The notes: generated from the letters alone by a model not told the origin. A stretch of 64,000 nucleotides of DNA from Hymenobacter cheonanensis (GCF_030581075.1 NZ_JAUQSW010000003.1:124001-188000), one strand, 5' to 3'. Shown: positions 45,329 to 54,823, counted from the stretch's first letter. Numbers and translations: made by a program.

Positions 45329-47809
45329 ATGCAGCTAAAGAAAACTTCTTTTATTCTGATAATAAGCGCTTTGGACTTGGGTGGGGCGCAGGTGCAGGCG
45401 CAGGCGTTGCGGCCGCCGGCTTACCCGCTTATCACGCACAACCCGTACTTCAGCGTGTGGGCGTTTCAGAATGAGCTGGCCGCCGCGCCCACCTGGCACT
45501 GGACCGGCGAGCCCCAGGGCCTGGAAGGCGTGGTGCGCGTTGATGGCCGGGCCTATCAGTTTCTGGGCCAGGCCGGGCCGCAGTACCGGGCCCTGATTCC
45601 GACGGTGCGCGAGCAGCCGTACCGGGCGCGCTACACGTTTAAGCAGCCCGCGGCGGGCTGGGAGAAAGCCGGTTTTGCGGCCGCCAGCGGCTGGCAGGAA
45701 GGCCCGGCACCCTTCACCGATAACCAGAGTGAGCACGGCACTGCCTGGACTGGCGGCGACATCTGGGTGCGGCGCACCGTGCGCGTGCCCGACCCCAAAA
45801 CCGCCGGCGAGCTGCGCCTGCTGATGGAGCACGATGATGACGTAGAAGCCTACCTGAATGGCGTGCTGCTAACCAGGCAGGCCGGTTTCAACAGCAAATA
45901 CGATTTTTTTGACGTGCCCCCGGCGGCCCGGCAGGCCTTGCACGCCGGCGACAACGTGCTGGCCCTGCACGCCACCAGCCCCCAGGGCGGCGAGTATCTC
46001 GATGCCGGCCTCTACGAAGCGCTGCCCGCGCCGGCCGCGCTGCCGCTAGCCCGCCAAACGGGCGTCACCGTCACGGCCACCCAAACCACCTATACGTTTG
46101 CCGCCGGGCCGGTCACGCTGAAAGTCAATTTCTTGTCGCCGCTCCTGCTCGACGAGCTGGAAACCGTGGCCCGGCCCGTTAGCTACGTCACCTGCACCGC
46201 CACGGCCACCGACGGCCAGGCGCACCCCACCCAAGTATTGCTGACCGAGGCGGGCACACTGGCCAGCAATACGCCCTACCAAACCGTAGCTACCAAGGCC
46301 GGCCAGGCCGCGGGCCTGCGCTGGCAGGCCCTGGGCACCACCCAGCAGCCCGTATTGGCCAAGGCCGGCGACAACCTGCGCATCGACTGGGGCTACGCCT
46401 ACCTGGCCGCGCCGGGCCGGGCGCTGCTGGCCTCCGGCAACCCCCAGGCGCTGAAGGCCGCCTTTGCCAAAGCCGGCACCCTGGCCCCCGGTGCCCCGGC
46501 CACCGGCCCGGCCCAGCGCGTGGCCCAGGCCGCCGTGCTCGACCTGGGCGCCGTGGCCGCCGCGCCCGCCGAGCAGCACCTCCTGCTAGGCTACGACGAG
46601 CAGGTGGCCGTGCAGTACTTCGGCCAAAACCTGCGGCCCTGGTGGCGCCGCGACCCGGCCATGACCATGAACAAGGCCCTGGCCGCCGCCGAGGCCGACT
46701 ACCCGCGCCTGCGCCAGAAAGCCACGGCCTTCGACCAAAAGCTGTATGCTGACGCCCAGGCCAGCGGTGGCCCTCAATATGCCGACCTGTGCCAATTGGC
46801 TTACCGCCAGGCCATTGCCGCGCACAGCATTGTGGTGGGGCCCAAGGGCGACTTGCTCTTTTTCTCGAAGGAGAACTTCTCGAATGGCTCTATTGGCACG
46901 GTAGATATTACCTACCCTTCGGCGCCGCTTTTCCTGCTTTACAACAACGAGCTAGCCAAGGGTATGCTGCGCTTCATCTTCGAGTATTCGGAGTCGGGGC
47001 GCTGGAAAAAAGACTTTCCGGCCCACGATGTGGGCACTTACCCCCTGGCCAACGGCCAGACCTACGGCGAGGACATGCCGGTGGAAGAAGCCGGCAACAT
47101 GCTCATTATCAGCGCTGCCGTGGTGAAAGTGGATGGCCGGGCCGACTTTGCCCGCGCGCACTGGCCCACGCTCACCAAATGGGTTGGCTTTTTGAGGCGC
47201 GACGGCTTCGACCCGGCCAACCAGCTCAGCACCGACGACTTTGCCGGCCACCTGGCCCGCAACACCAACCTCTCGGTGAAGGCCATTATGGGTATTGCCT
47301 GCTACGGCCAGCTGGCCCGCCAGCTCGGCGATGCCAAGACGGCCGATGAGTACCAGGCCCTGGCCCGCGAGCTGGCTAAAAAGTGGATGCAGCTGGCCCA
47401 GGACGGCGACCACTACGCCCTCACCTTCGACAAGCCCGCCGGCTCGTGGAGCCAGAAATACAACCTGGTGTGGGACAAGGTGCTCGACCTGAACGTGTTT
47501 CCGCCCGAGGTGGCGCAGCAGGAGCTGGCTTTTTACCTCCGGCACCAGCAGAAATACGGCCTGCCCCTCGACAGCCGCAGGACCTACACCAAGTCGGACT
47601 GGATACTGTGGACCGCCACCCTGGCCACTAACCAAGCCGACTTTGCGGCGCTCATCAACCCGGTGTGGCAGTTTGCCAACGACACCCCTAGCCGCGTGCC
47701 CCTCACCGACTGGCACGAGACTACCAATGCCCGCCAGGTCGGCTTCCAGGCCCGCTCGGTGGTAGGCGGCTACTTTATGAAAATGCTGAGCGATAAGCTC
47801 GCTAAGTAA
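45329..47809 (+). CDS. DUF4965/DUF5127/DUF1793 'glutaminase-like' exported protein
   Basis: 826 aa from the ATG at 45329, which follows TAGGAG; the frame is open to 45257 but without a signal. Signal peptide KTSFILIISALDLGGAQVQA. Domains: an N-terminal part PPAYPLITHNPYFSVWAFQN (DUF4964-like), an inserted galactose-binding-like beta sandwich (about 120-235, IWVRRTVRVPDPKTAGELRL), a DUF5127 part, and the C-terminal (alpha/alpha) domain with LFFSKENFSNGSIGTVDITY, FPAHDVGTYPLANGQTYGED and VPLTDWHETTNARQVGFQAR. The family is annotated glutaminase from fungal GtaA, but Bacteroidota members sit in polysaccharide loci and are probably glycosidases (inference). Confidence 0.85.
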   Translation: MQLKKTSFILIISALDLGGAQVQAQALRPPAYPLITHNPYFSVWAFQNELAAAPTWHWTGEPQGLEGVVRVDGRAYQFLGQAGPQYRALIPTVREQPYRARYTFKQPAAGWEKAGFAAASGWQEGPAPFTDNQSEHGTAWTGGDIWVRRTVRVPDPKTAGELRLLMEHDDDVEAYLNGVLLTRQAGFNSKYDFFDVPPAARQALHAGDNVLALHATSPQGGEYLDAGLYEALPAPAALPLARQTGVTVTATQTTYTFAAGPVTLKVNFLSPLLLDELETVARPVSYVTCTATATDGQAHPTQVLLTEAGTLASNTPYQTVATKAGQAAGLRWQALGTTQQPVLAKAGDNLRIDWGYAYLAAPGRALLASGNPQALKAAFAKAGTLAPGAPATGPAQRVAQAAVLDLGAVAAAPAEQHLLLGYDEQVAVQYFGQNLRPWWRRDPAMTMNKALAAAEADYPRLRQKATAFDQKLYADAQASGGPQYADLCQLAYRQAIAAHSIVVGPKGDLLFFSKENFSNGSIGTVDITYPSAPLFLLYNNELAKGMLRFIFEYSESGRWKKDFPAHDVGTYPLANGQTYGEDMPVEEAGNMLIISAAVVKVDGRADFARAHWPTLTKWVGFLRRDGFDPANQLSTDDFAGHLARNTNLSVKAIMGIACYGQLARQLGDAKTADEYQALARELAKKWMQLAQDGDHYALTFDKPAGSWSQKYNLVWDKVLDLNVFPPEVAQQELAFYLRHQQKYGLPLDSRRTYTKSDWILWTATLATNQADFAALINPVWQFANDTPSRVPLTDWHETTNARQVGFQARSVVGGYFMKMLSDKLAK

Positions 47810-47812
47810 ATA

Positions 47813-47872
47813 GTTAAAAGTGAAAGAGTTAAGAGCAATGAATTTCAATTCTTAACTACTTCGCTTTTAACT
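47813..47872. repeat. Imperfect palindrome between the DUF4965 and GH43-lectin genes
   Basis: GTTAAAAGTGAAAGAGTTAA pairs with TTAACTACTTCGCTTTTAAC (three mismatches), around an AGCAATGAATTTCAATTC-like centre. Its AT-rich, GTTAA-based arms recall the heptamer palindromes at 4688 and 26461. Confidence 0.7.
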
Positions 47873-47945
47873 CCTTACAGCCTGCTCTTCCCGATTGCCG
47901 GGCGCGCCCGGTAGTCATTTTTTACCTTTTCCCCACCCAAACCTT

Positions 47946-50141
47946 ATGTCGACAGCCCTACTGTCTGCCCATTCGTTGCGCCGGTACTGGACCGGCCTGC
48001 TAGCCTTCTTGCTGCTGCTGAGCCTGCGGGCCCCGGCCCAAACCAGCGGCAACCCCATCTTGCCCGGCTACCAGGCCGACCCGGAGATGGATTACCTGAA
48101 CGGCAAATACTATATCTACCCCACTACCGACGCTAATTCGAGCGGGGGACAGTTTCACGCTTTTTCGTCCACCGACCTCACCAACTGGACGGACCTGGGC
48201 ACCATTTTCGACCTGGGCCGGCAAACTACCTGGGCCACCTACAACGGCTGGGCGCCCTCGGTGGTGGCCCGCAATGGCAAGTACTATTTCTACTACACGG
48301 CGCACAACAATGCCACCAATACGCCATCCATTGGGGTTGCCGTGGGCACTAGCCCCACCGGGCCGTTTACCGATAAGGGACAGCCGCTGCTGACGCCCGC
48401 GCTCAGCAACAATATCACGCAGGATGTGATTGACCCCATGGTGTTTGTGGATGACGACGGGCAGGCCTACGTCTACTACGGCGGCTCGAACGGCAGCCGG
48501 CTGGTAGTGCGCAAGCTGAACGCGGATATGGTATCGCTGACGAGCGATGCCCCGCGCGATATCACGCCCCAGAACTTTACCGAGGGGCCCTACCTAATAA
48601 AGCGCAACGGGCTGTACTACATGAGCTACTCGAACGGCTCGTGGACTAATGACACCTATAATGTGCAGTACGCAACCAGTACCTCGCCCACCGGGCCGTG
48701 GACCTACCGGGGCTCGCTGCTGAGCAGCGATGCGCAGAATTTTGGCCCCGGCCACCACTCCATTACGCAGGTGCCGGGCTGCGACGACTACTACGTGGTG
48801 TACCACCGCTACCCCGACCGCAGCTTCAGCACCCGCCAGGTATCCGTTGACCACCTGACGTTTAACTACGACGGCACCATCCAGAAAGTGAACATGACCA
48901 ACTACGGCGTGGCCCCGCGCCCCGCCAGCGGCCCCTGCCCGGTGAGCCCCACCTTCGCCTCGGGCGCCACCTACAAGCTTGTGCACAAGGGCACCACTCA
49001 GGCGCTCGATGTGCCCGGCAATACCGCCAGCCCCGGCCAGGCCTTGCAGCAGTACACCGACAACGGCAACGATGCCCAGCGCTGGGTTATCAGCCTGCAA
49101 GCCGATGGCTACTACAAAGCCCTGCACAAGGGCACCAACCAGGCCCTGGAAGTGGCCGGCAACAGCGCCACGGCCGGCGCCGTGGTGCAGCAGTACACCG
49201 ACAATGGCGGCGACGCCCAGCGCTGGCGCTTCGAAAACATGGCCGGCGGCTACTACAAGCTGACCCACAAAAACACGCCCATGTGCCTCGACGTGGACAA
49301 CAATTCGGCCGCCGCCGGCACCGCCGTGCACCAGTGGAACGACAACGGCAACGACGCCCAGCGCTGGCAGCTCACCCTCACGGCCCTGCCCATCGTGTCG
49401 GGCGGCGTGTATAAGCTCACGCACAAAGGCACCACGCAGTGCCTCGAAGTGCCCGGCAACAGCGCTAGCCCCGGCCAGGCCGTGCAGCAGTACACCGACA
49501 ACGGCAATGATGCCCAGCGCTGGGTTATCACGCTGATGCCCGACGGCTACTACAAGCTGACGCACCGCAATACCAACCAGTGCCTGGAGGTGGCCAGCAA
49601 CAGCACCGCCACCGGCGCCACGGTGCAACAGTACACCGACAACGGCAGCGACGCCCAGCGCTGGCAAATCGTATCGACCGGCGATGGCTACGCCAAGCTC
49701 ATCCACAAGGGCGCCACCCTCTGCCTCGATGTCGATAACAACCTCTCGAACCCCGGCCAGGGCGTGCACCAGTACACCGACAATGGCAACGACGCCCAGC
49801 GCTGGCGCCTCGACCTGATGCCCCAGGCCGCCAGCGGCGCCCGCCTGGCCCTGGCCACCCCGGCCGCCTCCACCGCCGAGGCCGCGCCCCTGGTGGTGTA
49901 CCCCAGCCCCTCCACCGGCCAGGTGCACTGCGTGGTGACGCCCACCCAAAGCGGCCGCGTGGCCCTCGACATCTTCGACGTGCAGGGCCGCCTGGTGCGC
50001 CACCTCGCCGAGGTGGCCGGCACGGCCGGCCAGGCCACCGACTTCGCCCTGGATGGCAGCACCTGGGCCGCCGGCGTGTACACCGTGCGCCTGTCGTCGG
50101 CCAGCCAAACTTCCTATAGCAAGCTGGTGCTGGTGCACTAG
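47946..50141 (+). CDS. GH43 enzyme with six ricin-type lectin repeats and a T9SS sorting domain
   Basis: 731 aa from the ATG at 47946. Signal peptide (LLAFLLLLSLRAPAQ). GH43 propeller (about 32-335): Asp in LPGYQADPEMDYLNGKYYIY, Asp in VIDPMVFVDDDGQAYVYYG, Glu in FTEGPYLIKRNGLYYMSY. Then about 345-640: six units of about 46 residues, each YKLxHKGTxxCLxVxxNSxx plus VQQYTDNGNDAQRW, forming two ricin-B beta-trefoils that bind polysaccharide. The C-terminal 80 residues (VYPSPSTGQVHCVV, DVQGRLVRHL, AAGVYTVRL) are a type IX secretion sorting domain, so it is released or attached outside the cell. Third gene of the operator-2 run. Confidence 0.93.
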   Translation: MSTALLSAHSLRRYWTGLLAFLLLLSLRAPAQTSGNPILPGYQADPEMDYLNGKYYIYPTTDANSSGGQFHAFSSTDLTNWTDLGTIFDLGRQTTWATYNGWAPSVVARNGKYYFYYTAHNNATNTPSIGVAVGTSPTGPFTDKGQPLLTPALSNNITQDVIDPMVFVDDDGQAYVYYGGSNGSRLVVRKLNADMVSLTSDAPRDITPQNFTEGPYLIKRNGLYYMSYSNGSWTNDTYNVQYATSTSPTGPWTYRGSLLSSDAQNFGPGHHSITQVPGCDDYYVVYHRYPDRSFSTRQVSVDHLTFNYDGTIQKVNMTNYGVAPRPASGPCPVSPTFASGATYKLVHKGTTQALDVPGNTASPGQALQQYTDNGNDAQRWVISLQADGYYKALHKGTNQALEVAGNSATAGAVVQQYTDNGGDAQRWRFENMAGGYYKLTHKNTPMCLDVDNNSAAAGTAVHQWNDNGNDAQRWQLTLTALPIVSGGVYKLTHKGTTQCLEVPGNSASPGQAVQQYTDNGNDAQRWVITLMPDGYYKLTHRNTNQCLEVASNSTATGATVQQYTDNGSDAQRWQIVSTGDGYAKLIHKGATLCLDVDNNLSNPGQGVHQYTDNGNDAQRWRLDLMPQAASGARLALATPAASTAEAAPLVVYPSPSTGQVHCVVTPTQSGRVALDIFDVQGRLVRHLAEVAGTAGQATDFALDGSTWAAGVYTVRLSSASQTSYSKLVLVH

Positions 50142-50155
50142 GCTGCCAGGGTCAG

Positions 50156-50206
50156 CTGCATAAAAAAAGCCCTTGCTACGCGCGTAGCAAGGGCTTTTTT
50201 ATGCAG
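50156..50206. terminator. Bidirectional terminator after the GH43-lectin gene
   Basis: CTGCATAAAAAAAGCCCTTG...CAAGGGCTTTTTTATGCAG: perfectly paired arms of about 23 bp with A- and T-runs on the two sides. Confidence 0.92.
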
Positions 50207-50218
50207 TACTAAAGGAAC

Positions 50219-50320
50219 GTCTGTCATGCTGAGCTTGCCGAAGCATCTTGGCAGGTTACGTAAGGAATAGTAGCCTTGCGCACTCTGGCAAGATGCTTCG
50301 GCAAGCTCAGCATGACGGAC
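50219..50320. repeat. Long hairpin repeat, copy 2
   Basis: Two 36-bp arms (GTCTGTCATGCTGAGCTTGC... and its complement, 34 of 36 matched) around a 30-nt loop. Same family as the hairpin at 35236: shared core GTCAxGCTGAGCTxGCCGAAGC. It sits between convergent genes. Confidence 0.88.
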
Positions 50321-50342
50321 GAGTTTCATTCTTTCTGCGAAC

Positions 50343-51944
50343 TTATTCGTTCGTCACTTCAAAGCGCTCGAACGTGGCCGTGGCCGACGTGGGGCCCTGG
50401 GCCACCACGCCCACGCGCACGCCCCGGTCCCAGGGCGGCAGGAAGGCGCCGTCGGCGGTTTGGCCGGCGGGTAGTAGCTCGGTCCAGGTGCGGCCATCGG
50501 GGCTGTAGGCGAAGCGGTAGTGGCTGCCCCCTTGGTCCTGCACCCGCAGGTACAGGGCCGGGCTAGCGGCCGGCAGCGGGGCCTCGGCCAGGGTGCGGGT
50601 TTTGCCATCGCGGCGCTCCTGCACTTGCAGCTTGCCATCGCCGGCCAGCAGGCTGAGCGCGTTGCTAGGGTCGCCGAGGGCGGCCAGGCCGGCGGTGGTG
50701 CCGGCCGGCAGGCTGGCCGGGTTGAGCAGCGTAGTGGTGGCCGAGTAAGTGGCCGCCAGCGTGGGGCGGCCCAGGGCGGCGCCACCCTTGTCGGGCCGGG
50801 CAGTGAGTTGCAGCCGGCCATTTTGCAGCGCAAAAGTGGGCTTGTCTTCCACCGGCCACTCCCAGGCCGGGGCTAGCGTAGCGCTGGCAAACTCATCGGC
50901 CACTACGCCCGGTGCGGGCGCGGCGGCCGCGGGCGTGCCGTGGTTAGCCAGGAACTCGGGCCAGCCGCTGGCCGTCCATTTAAACTCGCTGAGCACGCCC
51001 TGGCGGCCCACGTGCTGCATGCTGCCGGTTTGGTAGGCGTGGTGCAGCATGTACCAGTGGCCCTGGCGCTCGATGGCCGTGCCGTGGCCGGGGCAGGTCC
51101 AGGTGTCGTTTTTGGTCAGGATGGGGTTGCGGTCGTACTTCTCCCAGGGGCCGAGTAAGTTCTTGGCCCTAGCCACGCCGGTAGCGTAGGTGCAGCCGGC
51201 GCCGCAGCATCCGTTGGCCGCGTAAAACAGGTAGAAGTAGCCGCCGTGGCGCACCACGCTAGGCCCTTCCACGAGGTTGCCCTCCCAGGCGGCGGTGTTG
51301 CGAAACAGCTCGGTTTTGTCGCCTATCAGCGCGGTGCGGTCGGCATTCAGCCGCTGGGCCCAGATGGGCGTGGGCTTCTGCACGCTGTTGCCGTCTTCCT
51401 TCCAGATGAGGTAAGGCTGGCCTTTTTCATCCTGCATCGGAAAGCCGTCGATGGAGCCGTCGGGCTGGCCCACCAGCGGGCCGTGGTCGCGGTAGGGGCC
51501 TTCGGGGCGGTCAGCGCTGGCCACGCCCACCGCCAGGTTGCCGCCGCGCTTGTGGGCCGTGTAGAAGACGTAGATTTTGCCGTTGGCATCGTGGCTAATC
51601 TCGGGGGCCCAGAAGTAGTAGTCGGCCCAGGCCGGGCGCTCGCCGGGGAAAACGTGTCCCACCAGGTTCCAGTGTTGCAAGTCGGTAGATTTCAGCAGCG
51701 GAAACGTCGGCCCCCAGTTAGAGGAAGTGGCCGTGGCCCAGTAGGTATTGCCCACCTGGGTTACCGACGGGTCGGGGTAGTCGCCGGCTAGCACGGGGTT
51801 GGCAATGGCGACGGGGGCTAGCGGGCGGGCCACCGGCGCGGCCCACTTACCTTTTCTAACTTTCACCTGCGCCGAGGCCCCTAGCGGGGCGGCGCTCAGC
51901 AGCCCCAGCACGGCCAGGGAGCCATAAAAGAACTTATGCAGCAT
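50343..51944 (-). CDS. GH43 beta-xylosidase/arabinofuranosidase-like enzyme with C-terminal beta-sandwich
   Basis: 533 aa with a signal peptide (SLAVLGLLSAAPLGASAQ). Propeller (about 45-340): Asp in AGDYPDPSVTQVGNTYWATA, Asp in DGSIDGFPMQDEKGQPYLIW, Glu in NLVEGPSVVRHGGYFYLFY; a CCGAGC pair of cysteines may form a disulfide. The C-terminal 180 residues (FASATLAPAWEWPVEDKPTF, LYLRVQDQGGSHYRFAYSPD, DRGVRVGVVAQGPTSATATF) are a concanavalin-like module typical of longer GH43 enzymes. Last gene of the susC-susD-GH43-GH43 run. Confidence 0.92.
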   Translation of the reverse strand: MLHKFFYGSLAVLGLLSAAPLGASAQVKVRKGKWAAPVARPLAPVAIANPVLAGDYPDPSVTQVGNTYWATATSSNWGPTFPLLKSTDLQHWNLVGHVFPGERPAWADYYFWAPEISHDANGKIYVFYTAHKRGGNLAVGVASADRPEGPYRDHGPLVGQPDGSIDGFPMQDEKGQPYLIWKEDGNSVQKPTPIWAQRLNADRTALIGDKTELFRNTAAWEGNLVEGPSVVRHGGYFYLFYAANGCCGAGCTYATGVARAKNLLGPWEKYDRNPILTKNDTWTCPGHGTAIERQGHWYMLHHAYQTGSMQHVGRQGVLSEFKWTASGWPEFLANHGTPAAAAPAPGVVADEFASATLAPAWEWPVEDKPTFALQNGRLQLTARPDKGGAALGRPTLAATYSATTTLLNPASLPAGTTAGLAALGDPSNALSLLAGDGKLQVQERRDGKTRTLAEAPLPAASPALYLRVQDQGGSHYRFAYSPDGRTWTELLPAGQTADGAFLPPWDRGVRVGVVAQGPTSATATFERFEVTNE

Positions 51945-51956
51945 AAATGAAACAAC

Positions 51957-51980
51957 AAAACGGCCTGCGCGAGGCAGGCC
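51957..51980 (-). promoter_or_regulatory. Short GC hairpin between two GH43 genes
   Basis: ACGGCCTGC and GCAGGCCGT flank a short loop just upstream of the gene at 50343. It may act as a processing or attenuation site within the run. Confidence 0.5.
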
Positions 51981-52015
51981 GTAGGTTTGAGGTGGTGAGT
52001 GAAACGGCGAGCGGG

Positions 52016-53089
52016 CTATTCGCCGGCCGGCCGGGGCAGCGCCACGCCCGTGGCCACCGGCGAGCCAAAATTGGGCGAGCCGTCGGAGTTCCAGCTAAAC
52101 TGCTGCATGCGCGGGTTGCGGGCATCGCCGCAGCCCTGGTTGGCTTGCAGGTTGGCGTGGTAGATTATCCAGTTCTGCGTGCCGTCTTTCGACACAAAGA
52201 AGCCGTTGTGGCCCGGCCCGTAGGCATTGTTGGTGGGGTTTTTAGAAAAAACGGGTGAGGTCGATTTGCTCCAGCTAGCCGCATCCAGCGGGTCGGCGGT
52301 AGCGCTGGCCGTGAGCATGCCCAGGGCGTAGTCGTCGGTGGTGCAGTGGCTGGCCGAGTACACCAAAAACGTTTTGCCCGCGTGCTGAATCACCTCCGGG
52401 CCCTCGTTTACCTTGGGCGTACCGTTCAGCTCCCAGGCGTACTGCGGGTGGCTGAGCTGCGTGCGCGCGCCGCTGAGCGTCCAGGGGTTGCTCATGAGGG
52501 CGATGTAAAGATTTTGCTGGTCGGAGCCCGCCTCCTGGCCGCTCCACACGAGGTAGCGCTTGCCATTCTGCTCCAGCACGGTGCCGTCGATGGCCCACAA
52601 ATCCTGGCCGGGTACGGCTATCTGGCCCTTCTCGGTCCAGGTGCCCTGGGTGGGGTCGGCGCTGGCATTTTCGAGCACCCACAGGCGCTGGCCGCCGCAG
52701 CAGTTGCCGGGCCCCGCCGTGAAGTACACGTACCACTTGCCATCCAGAAAATGAATTTCGGGCGCCCAGATGTCGTGCGAGGTCGGCCCGGTGGCCTTGG
52801 GCGTCCAGATGGTGGTGCTCACCCCCGAGCCCAGCTCGCTCATCTTGGCCGTTTTGCGCAGCACCAGGTTGGTGCCCGTCGTTTGCATGTAGTAGTAGTA
52901 ACCATCTTTCTGATACACCCACGGGTCGGGGCCGCTGGCCAGCAGCGGGTTGGTGAACGTGGTAGCAGCAGGCGCCGGGGTAGGCGTGGGCGTGGGCGCT
53001 GGCGTAGAGCCGCCGCCCGACGAAGAGTTGCAGGCCATGCTGCCAGCCAGCAGCAGTGTAAACCAGCGCGCGGATAGCGAGATAGGCAT
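52016..53089 (-). CDS. GH43 arabinanase-like lipoprotein
   Basis: 357 aa from the ATG at 53089. Lipoprotein signal (FTLLLAGSMACNSSSGGG) followed by a Pro/Thr/Ala linker (STPAPTPTPTPAPAA), so it is probably held on the outer membrane. Acid trio: Asp in LLASGPDPWVYQKDGYYYYM, Asp in LWAIDGTVLEQNGKRYLVWS, Glu in KVNEGPEVIQHAGKTFLVYS. Paralogue of the enzyme at 41428 (same motifs KSxxxPVF, GTGHNGF/GPGHNGF, NWxIYHA). Confidence 0.93.
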   Translation of the reverse strand: MPISLSARWFTLLLAGSMACNSSSGGGSTPAPTPTPTPAPAATTFTNPLLASGPDPWVYQKDGYYYYMQTTGTNLVLRKTAKMSELGSGVSTTIWTPKATGPTSHDIWAPEIHFLDGKWYVYFTAGPGNCCGGQRLWVLENASADPTQGTWTEKGQIAVPGQDLWAIDGTVLEQNGKRYLVWSGQEAGSDQQNLYIALMSNPWTLSGARTQLSHPQYAWELNGTPKVNEGPEVIQHAGKTFLVYSASHCTTDDYALGMLTASATADPLDAASWSKSTSPVFSKNPTNNAYGPGHNGFFVSKDGTQNWIIYHANLQANQGCGDARNPRMQQFSWNSDGSPNFGSPVATGVALPRPAGE

Positions 53090-53148
53090 AGAAAGGGTGG
53101 GAAAAGGATGACGCAGGCAGCCCGGGCGGCCCCCTACTTTAAGCAAAA

Positions 53149-53184
53149 CCGCCGCCGCGCTTTGGTAAGAAAGCACGGCGGCGG
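53149..53184 (-). promoter_or_regulatory. Strong hairpin between susD and the downstream GH43 gene
   Basis: CCGCCGCCG-GCTTT and AAAGC-CGGCGGCGG form a 14-bp stem with one unpaired base per side and a 6-nt loop. Hairpins behind susD are often used to keep downstream enzyme mRNA below the susCD level; that role is inferred here. Confidence 0.7.
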
Positions 53185-53215
53185 GTATTTAGTGCCTTGG
53201 CGGGCGGGTCATGGG

Positions 53216-54790
53216 CTAGTAGCCCGGGTTTTGCGTCAGGCGCAGCAGGTCAACTTCGGTTTGCAGCAGCGGCAGCAGGCGCGAAACACCCACCCGGAAG
53301 GTATTGAACTGCGCATCGCGGGTTTTAAGTTGGTCTACGTTAGCCTGGGTGTCGAGCAGGCCCCAGCGCTGCAAATCAAACCAGCGCACGCCCTCGCCGG
53401 CCAGCTCGGTGGCGCGCTCGTGCATGAGCTGGGTGCGCAGGCTGGCCTGCGTGAAGCTACCCGCCGTGAGCGGGGCTAGCCCCGCGCGGCTGCGCACCTG
53501 GTTGATGAGCGGTACGGCAGTGGCCGTCTGGTTTTGCTCGTTCAGGGCTTCGGCTTGCAGCAGCAGGATGTCGGCGTAGCGCATCACGCGCTGGTTGATG
53601 GGCGAGTCGAAGTCCTCAAACTGGCGGTAGTAGTCGGTCTGGTACTTGCGCCAGTACACGCGGGCCCGGTTGCGGGCGTCCTTGCCGTAGCGGGTCAAAA
53701 AGCCGATGCCGTAGGCTAGTGTATCGCCGTCGGTGGGCAAGGCAGTCGGGAACTGGCTCTGGTCCTTGCGGTTGTAGAACACCGTGGCCGCCAGGCGCGG
53801 GTCGCGCTGCCCGGTGGTGGTGCCTTCCTTCAGGAACTCGTTCACCAGCCAGGGCCGCACCTCGCCGTCGTTGAAGCCGAAGCCTGGCACGCCCCAGAAC
53901 TGCGAGCGCTGCCCGCCCTGCGAGCTGGTAGCGTCGGGGCCGCCGCCCGAGTCGTTGCCACCCTTCTTCTCATCCGAGAACTGCACCTCGAAAATCGACT
54001 CCACGTTGTTTTCCGAGGTGTGGCGGAAGTTGTCGGTGTAGGTAGAAGTCAGCTTGTACGTGCCCGAGCTGATGACCAGCGCAAACTGCGCCTGCGCATC
54101 GGCCCAGCGCTTGTTTTGCATGTAGGCCTTGCCCAGCAGCGCCTGCGCGGCGCCCTTGGTGGCGCGGCCCACGTCGGCCGCGCTGTAGGATACGGGCAGG
54201 TCGGGCGCGGCTTCCTGCAAGTCTTTATACACCTGGGCCCACACGTCGGCCTCCTTGGCCTGCGGAATGGTAGCGTTCAGGTCGGTAACGTAGGTGAGGG
54301 CTAGCGGCACATTGCCGTAGAGCGAGGCCAGGTTGAAGTACGAGAGCGCCCGGATAAACTTGGCCTCGGCAATGACGCGCTTTTGCAGCGTGGCATCCAT
54401 CGTCGTGATGGTGGGCACGCGGTCGAGCACCTGGTTGCAGCGGAAAATAGTGCGGTAGTGGTCGCGCCAGATGGTGCTCGACACCTCAAAGTCGTAGTTC
54501 TGCTGCACAAAGCGCGTGAAGTCGGCCAGCTCGCCCCAGGGGCTCTGGCTCCAGCCAATGTCGTCGCGCAGGTCGAAGGCGAAGTTGAGCCAGCGGCGGT
54601 ACATGCCCAGGCCCTGCAAGCCCGCGTAGCAGGCCGTGGAGCCTTTCACGGCGTCGTCGCTGGTTTGCCACGACGACTGCACGGTGGGCAGGTTGGGGTT
54701 CACCTGATTGAGAATGTCTTTCTCGCAAGCCGTGGCCGAGAGGAGCAGCGCGCCCGCTAGGCCCAGCCGGGTCAGGATAGATACTTTCAT
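53216..54790 (-). CDS. susD: SusD/RagB-type outer-membrane glycan-binding lipoprotein
   Basis: 524 aa. Lipoprotein signal (GLAGALLLSATACEKDILNQ). SusD fold with TPR-like helices: VKGSTACYAGLQGLGMYRRW, KFIRALSYFNLASLYGNVPL, AQALLGKAYMQNKRWADAQA and the C-terminal MRYADILLLQAEALNEQNQT, LMHERATELAGEGVRWFDLQ. Lies 33 bp behind susC. It caps the SusC transporter and captures oligosaccharides outside the cell. Confidence 0.96.
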   Translation of the reverse strand: MKVSILTRLGLAGALLLSATACEKDILNQVNPNLPTVQSSWQTSDDAVKGSTACYAGLQGLGMYRRWLNFAFDLRDDIGWSQSPWGELADFTRFVQQNYDFEVSSTIWRDHYRTIFRCNQVLDRVPTITTMDATLQKRVIAEAKFIRALSYFNLASLYGNVPLALTYVTDLNATIPQAKEADVWAQVYKDLQEAAPDLPVSYSAADVGRATKGAAQALLGKAYMQNKRWADAQAQFALVISSGTYKLTSTYTDNFRHTSENNVESIFEVQFSDEKKGGNDSGGGPDATSSQGGQRSQFWGVPGFGFNDGEVRPWLVNEFLKEGTTTGQRDPRLAATVFYNRKDQSQFPTALPTDGDTLAYGIGFLTRYGKDARNRARVYWRKYQTDYYRQFEDFDSPINQRVMRYADILLLQAEALNEQNQTATAVPLINQVRSRAGLAPLTAGSFTQASLRTQLMHERATELAGEGVRWFDLQRWGLLDTQANVDQLKTRDAQFNTFRVGVSRLLPLLQTEVDLLRLTQNPGY

Positions 54791-54823
54791 GATAGCTAGA
54801 TAGATACGGGTGGGAGAAAAGAC

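Noticed and set aside
48594..50138. 514-codon open frame on the minus strand opposite the GH43-lectin gene
   Set aside because: It is antisense to a gene with clear domains; the open frame comes from high GC3 and the repeated lectin units. Its product is a repetitive Val/Gly/His sequence without any recognised domain.
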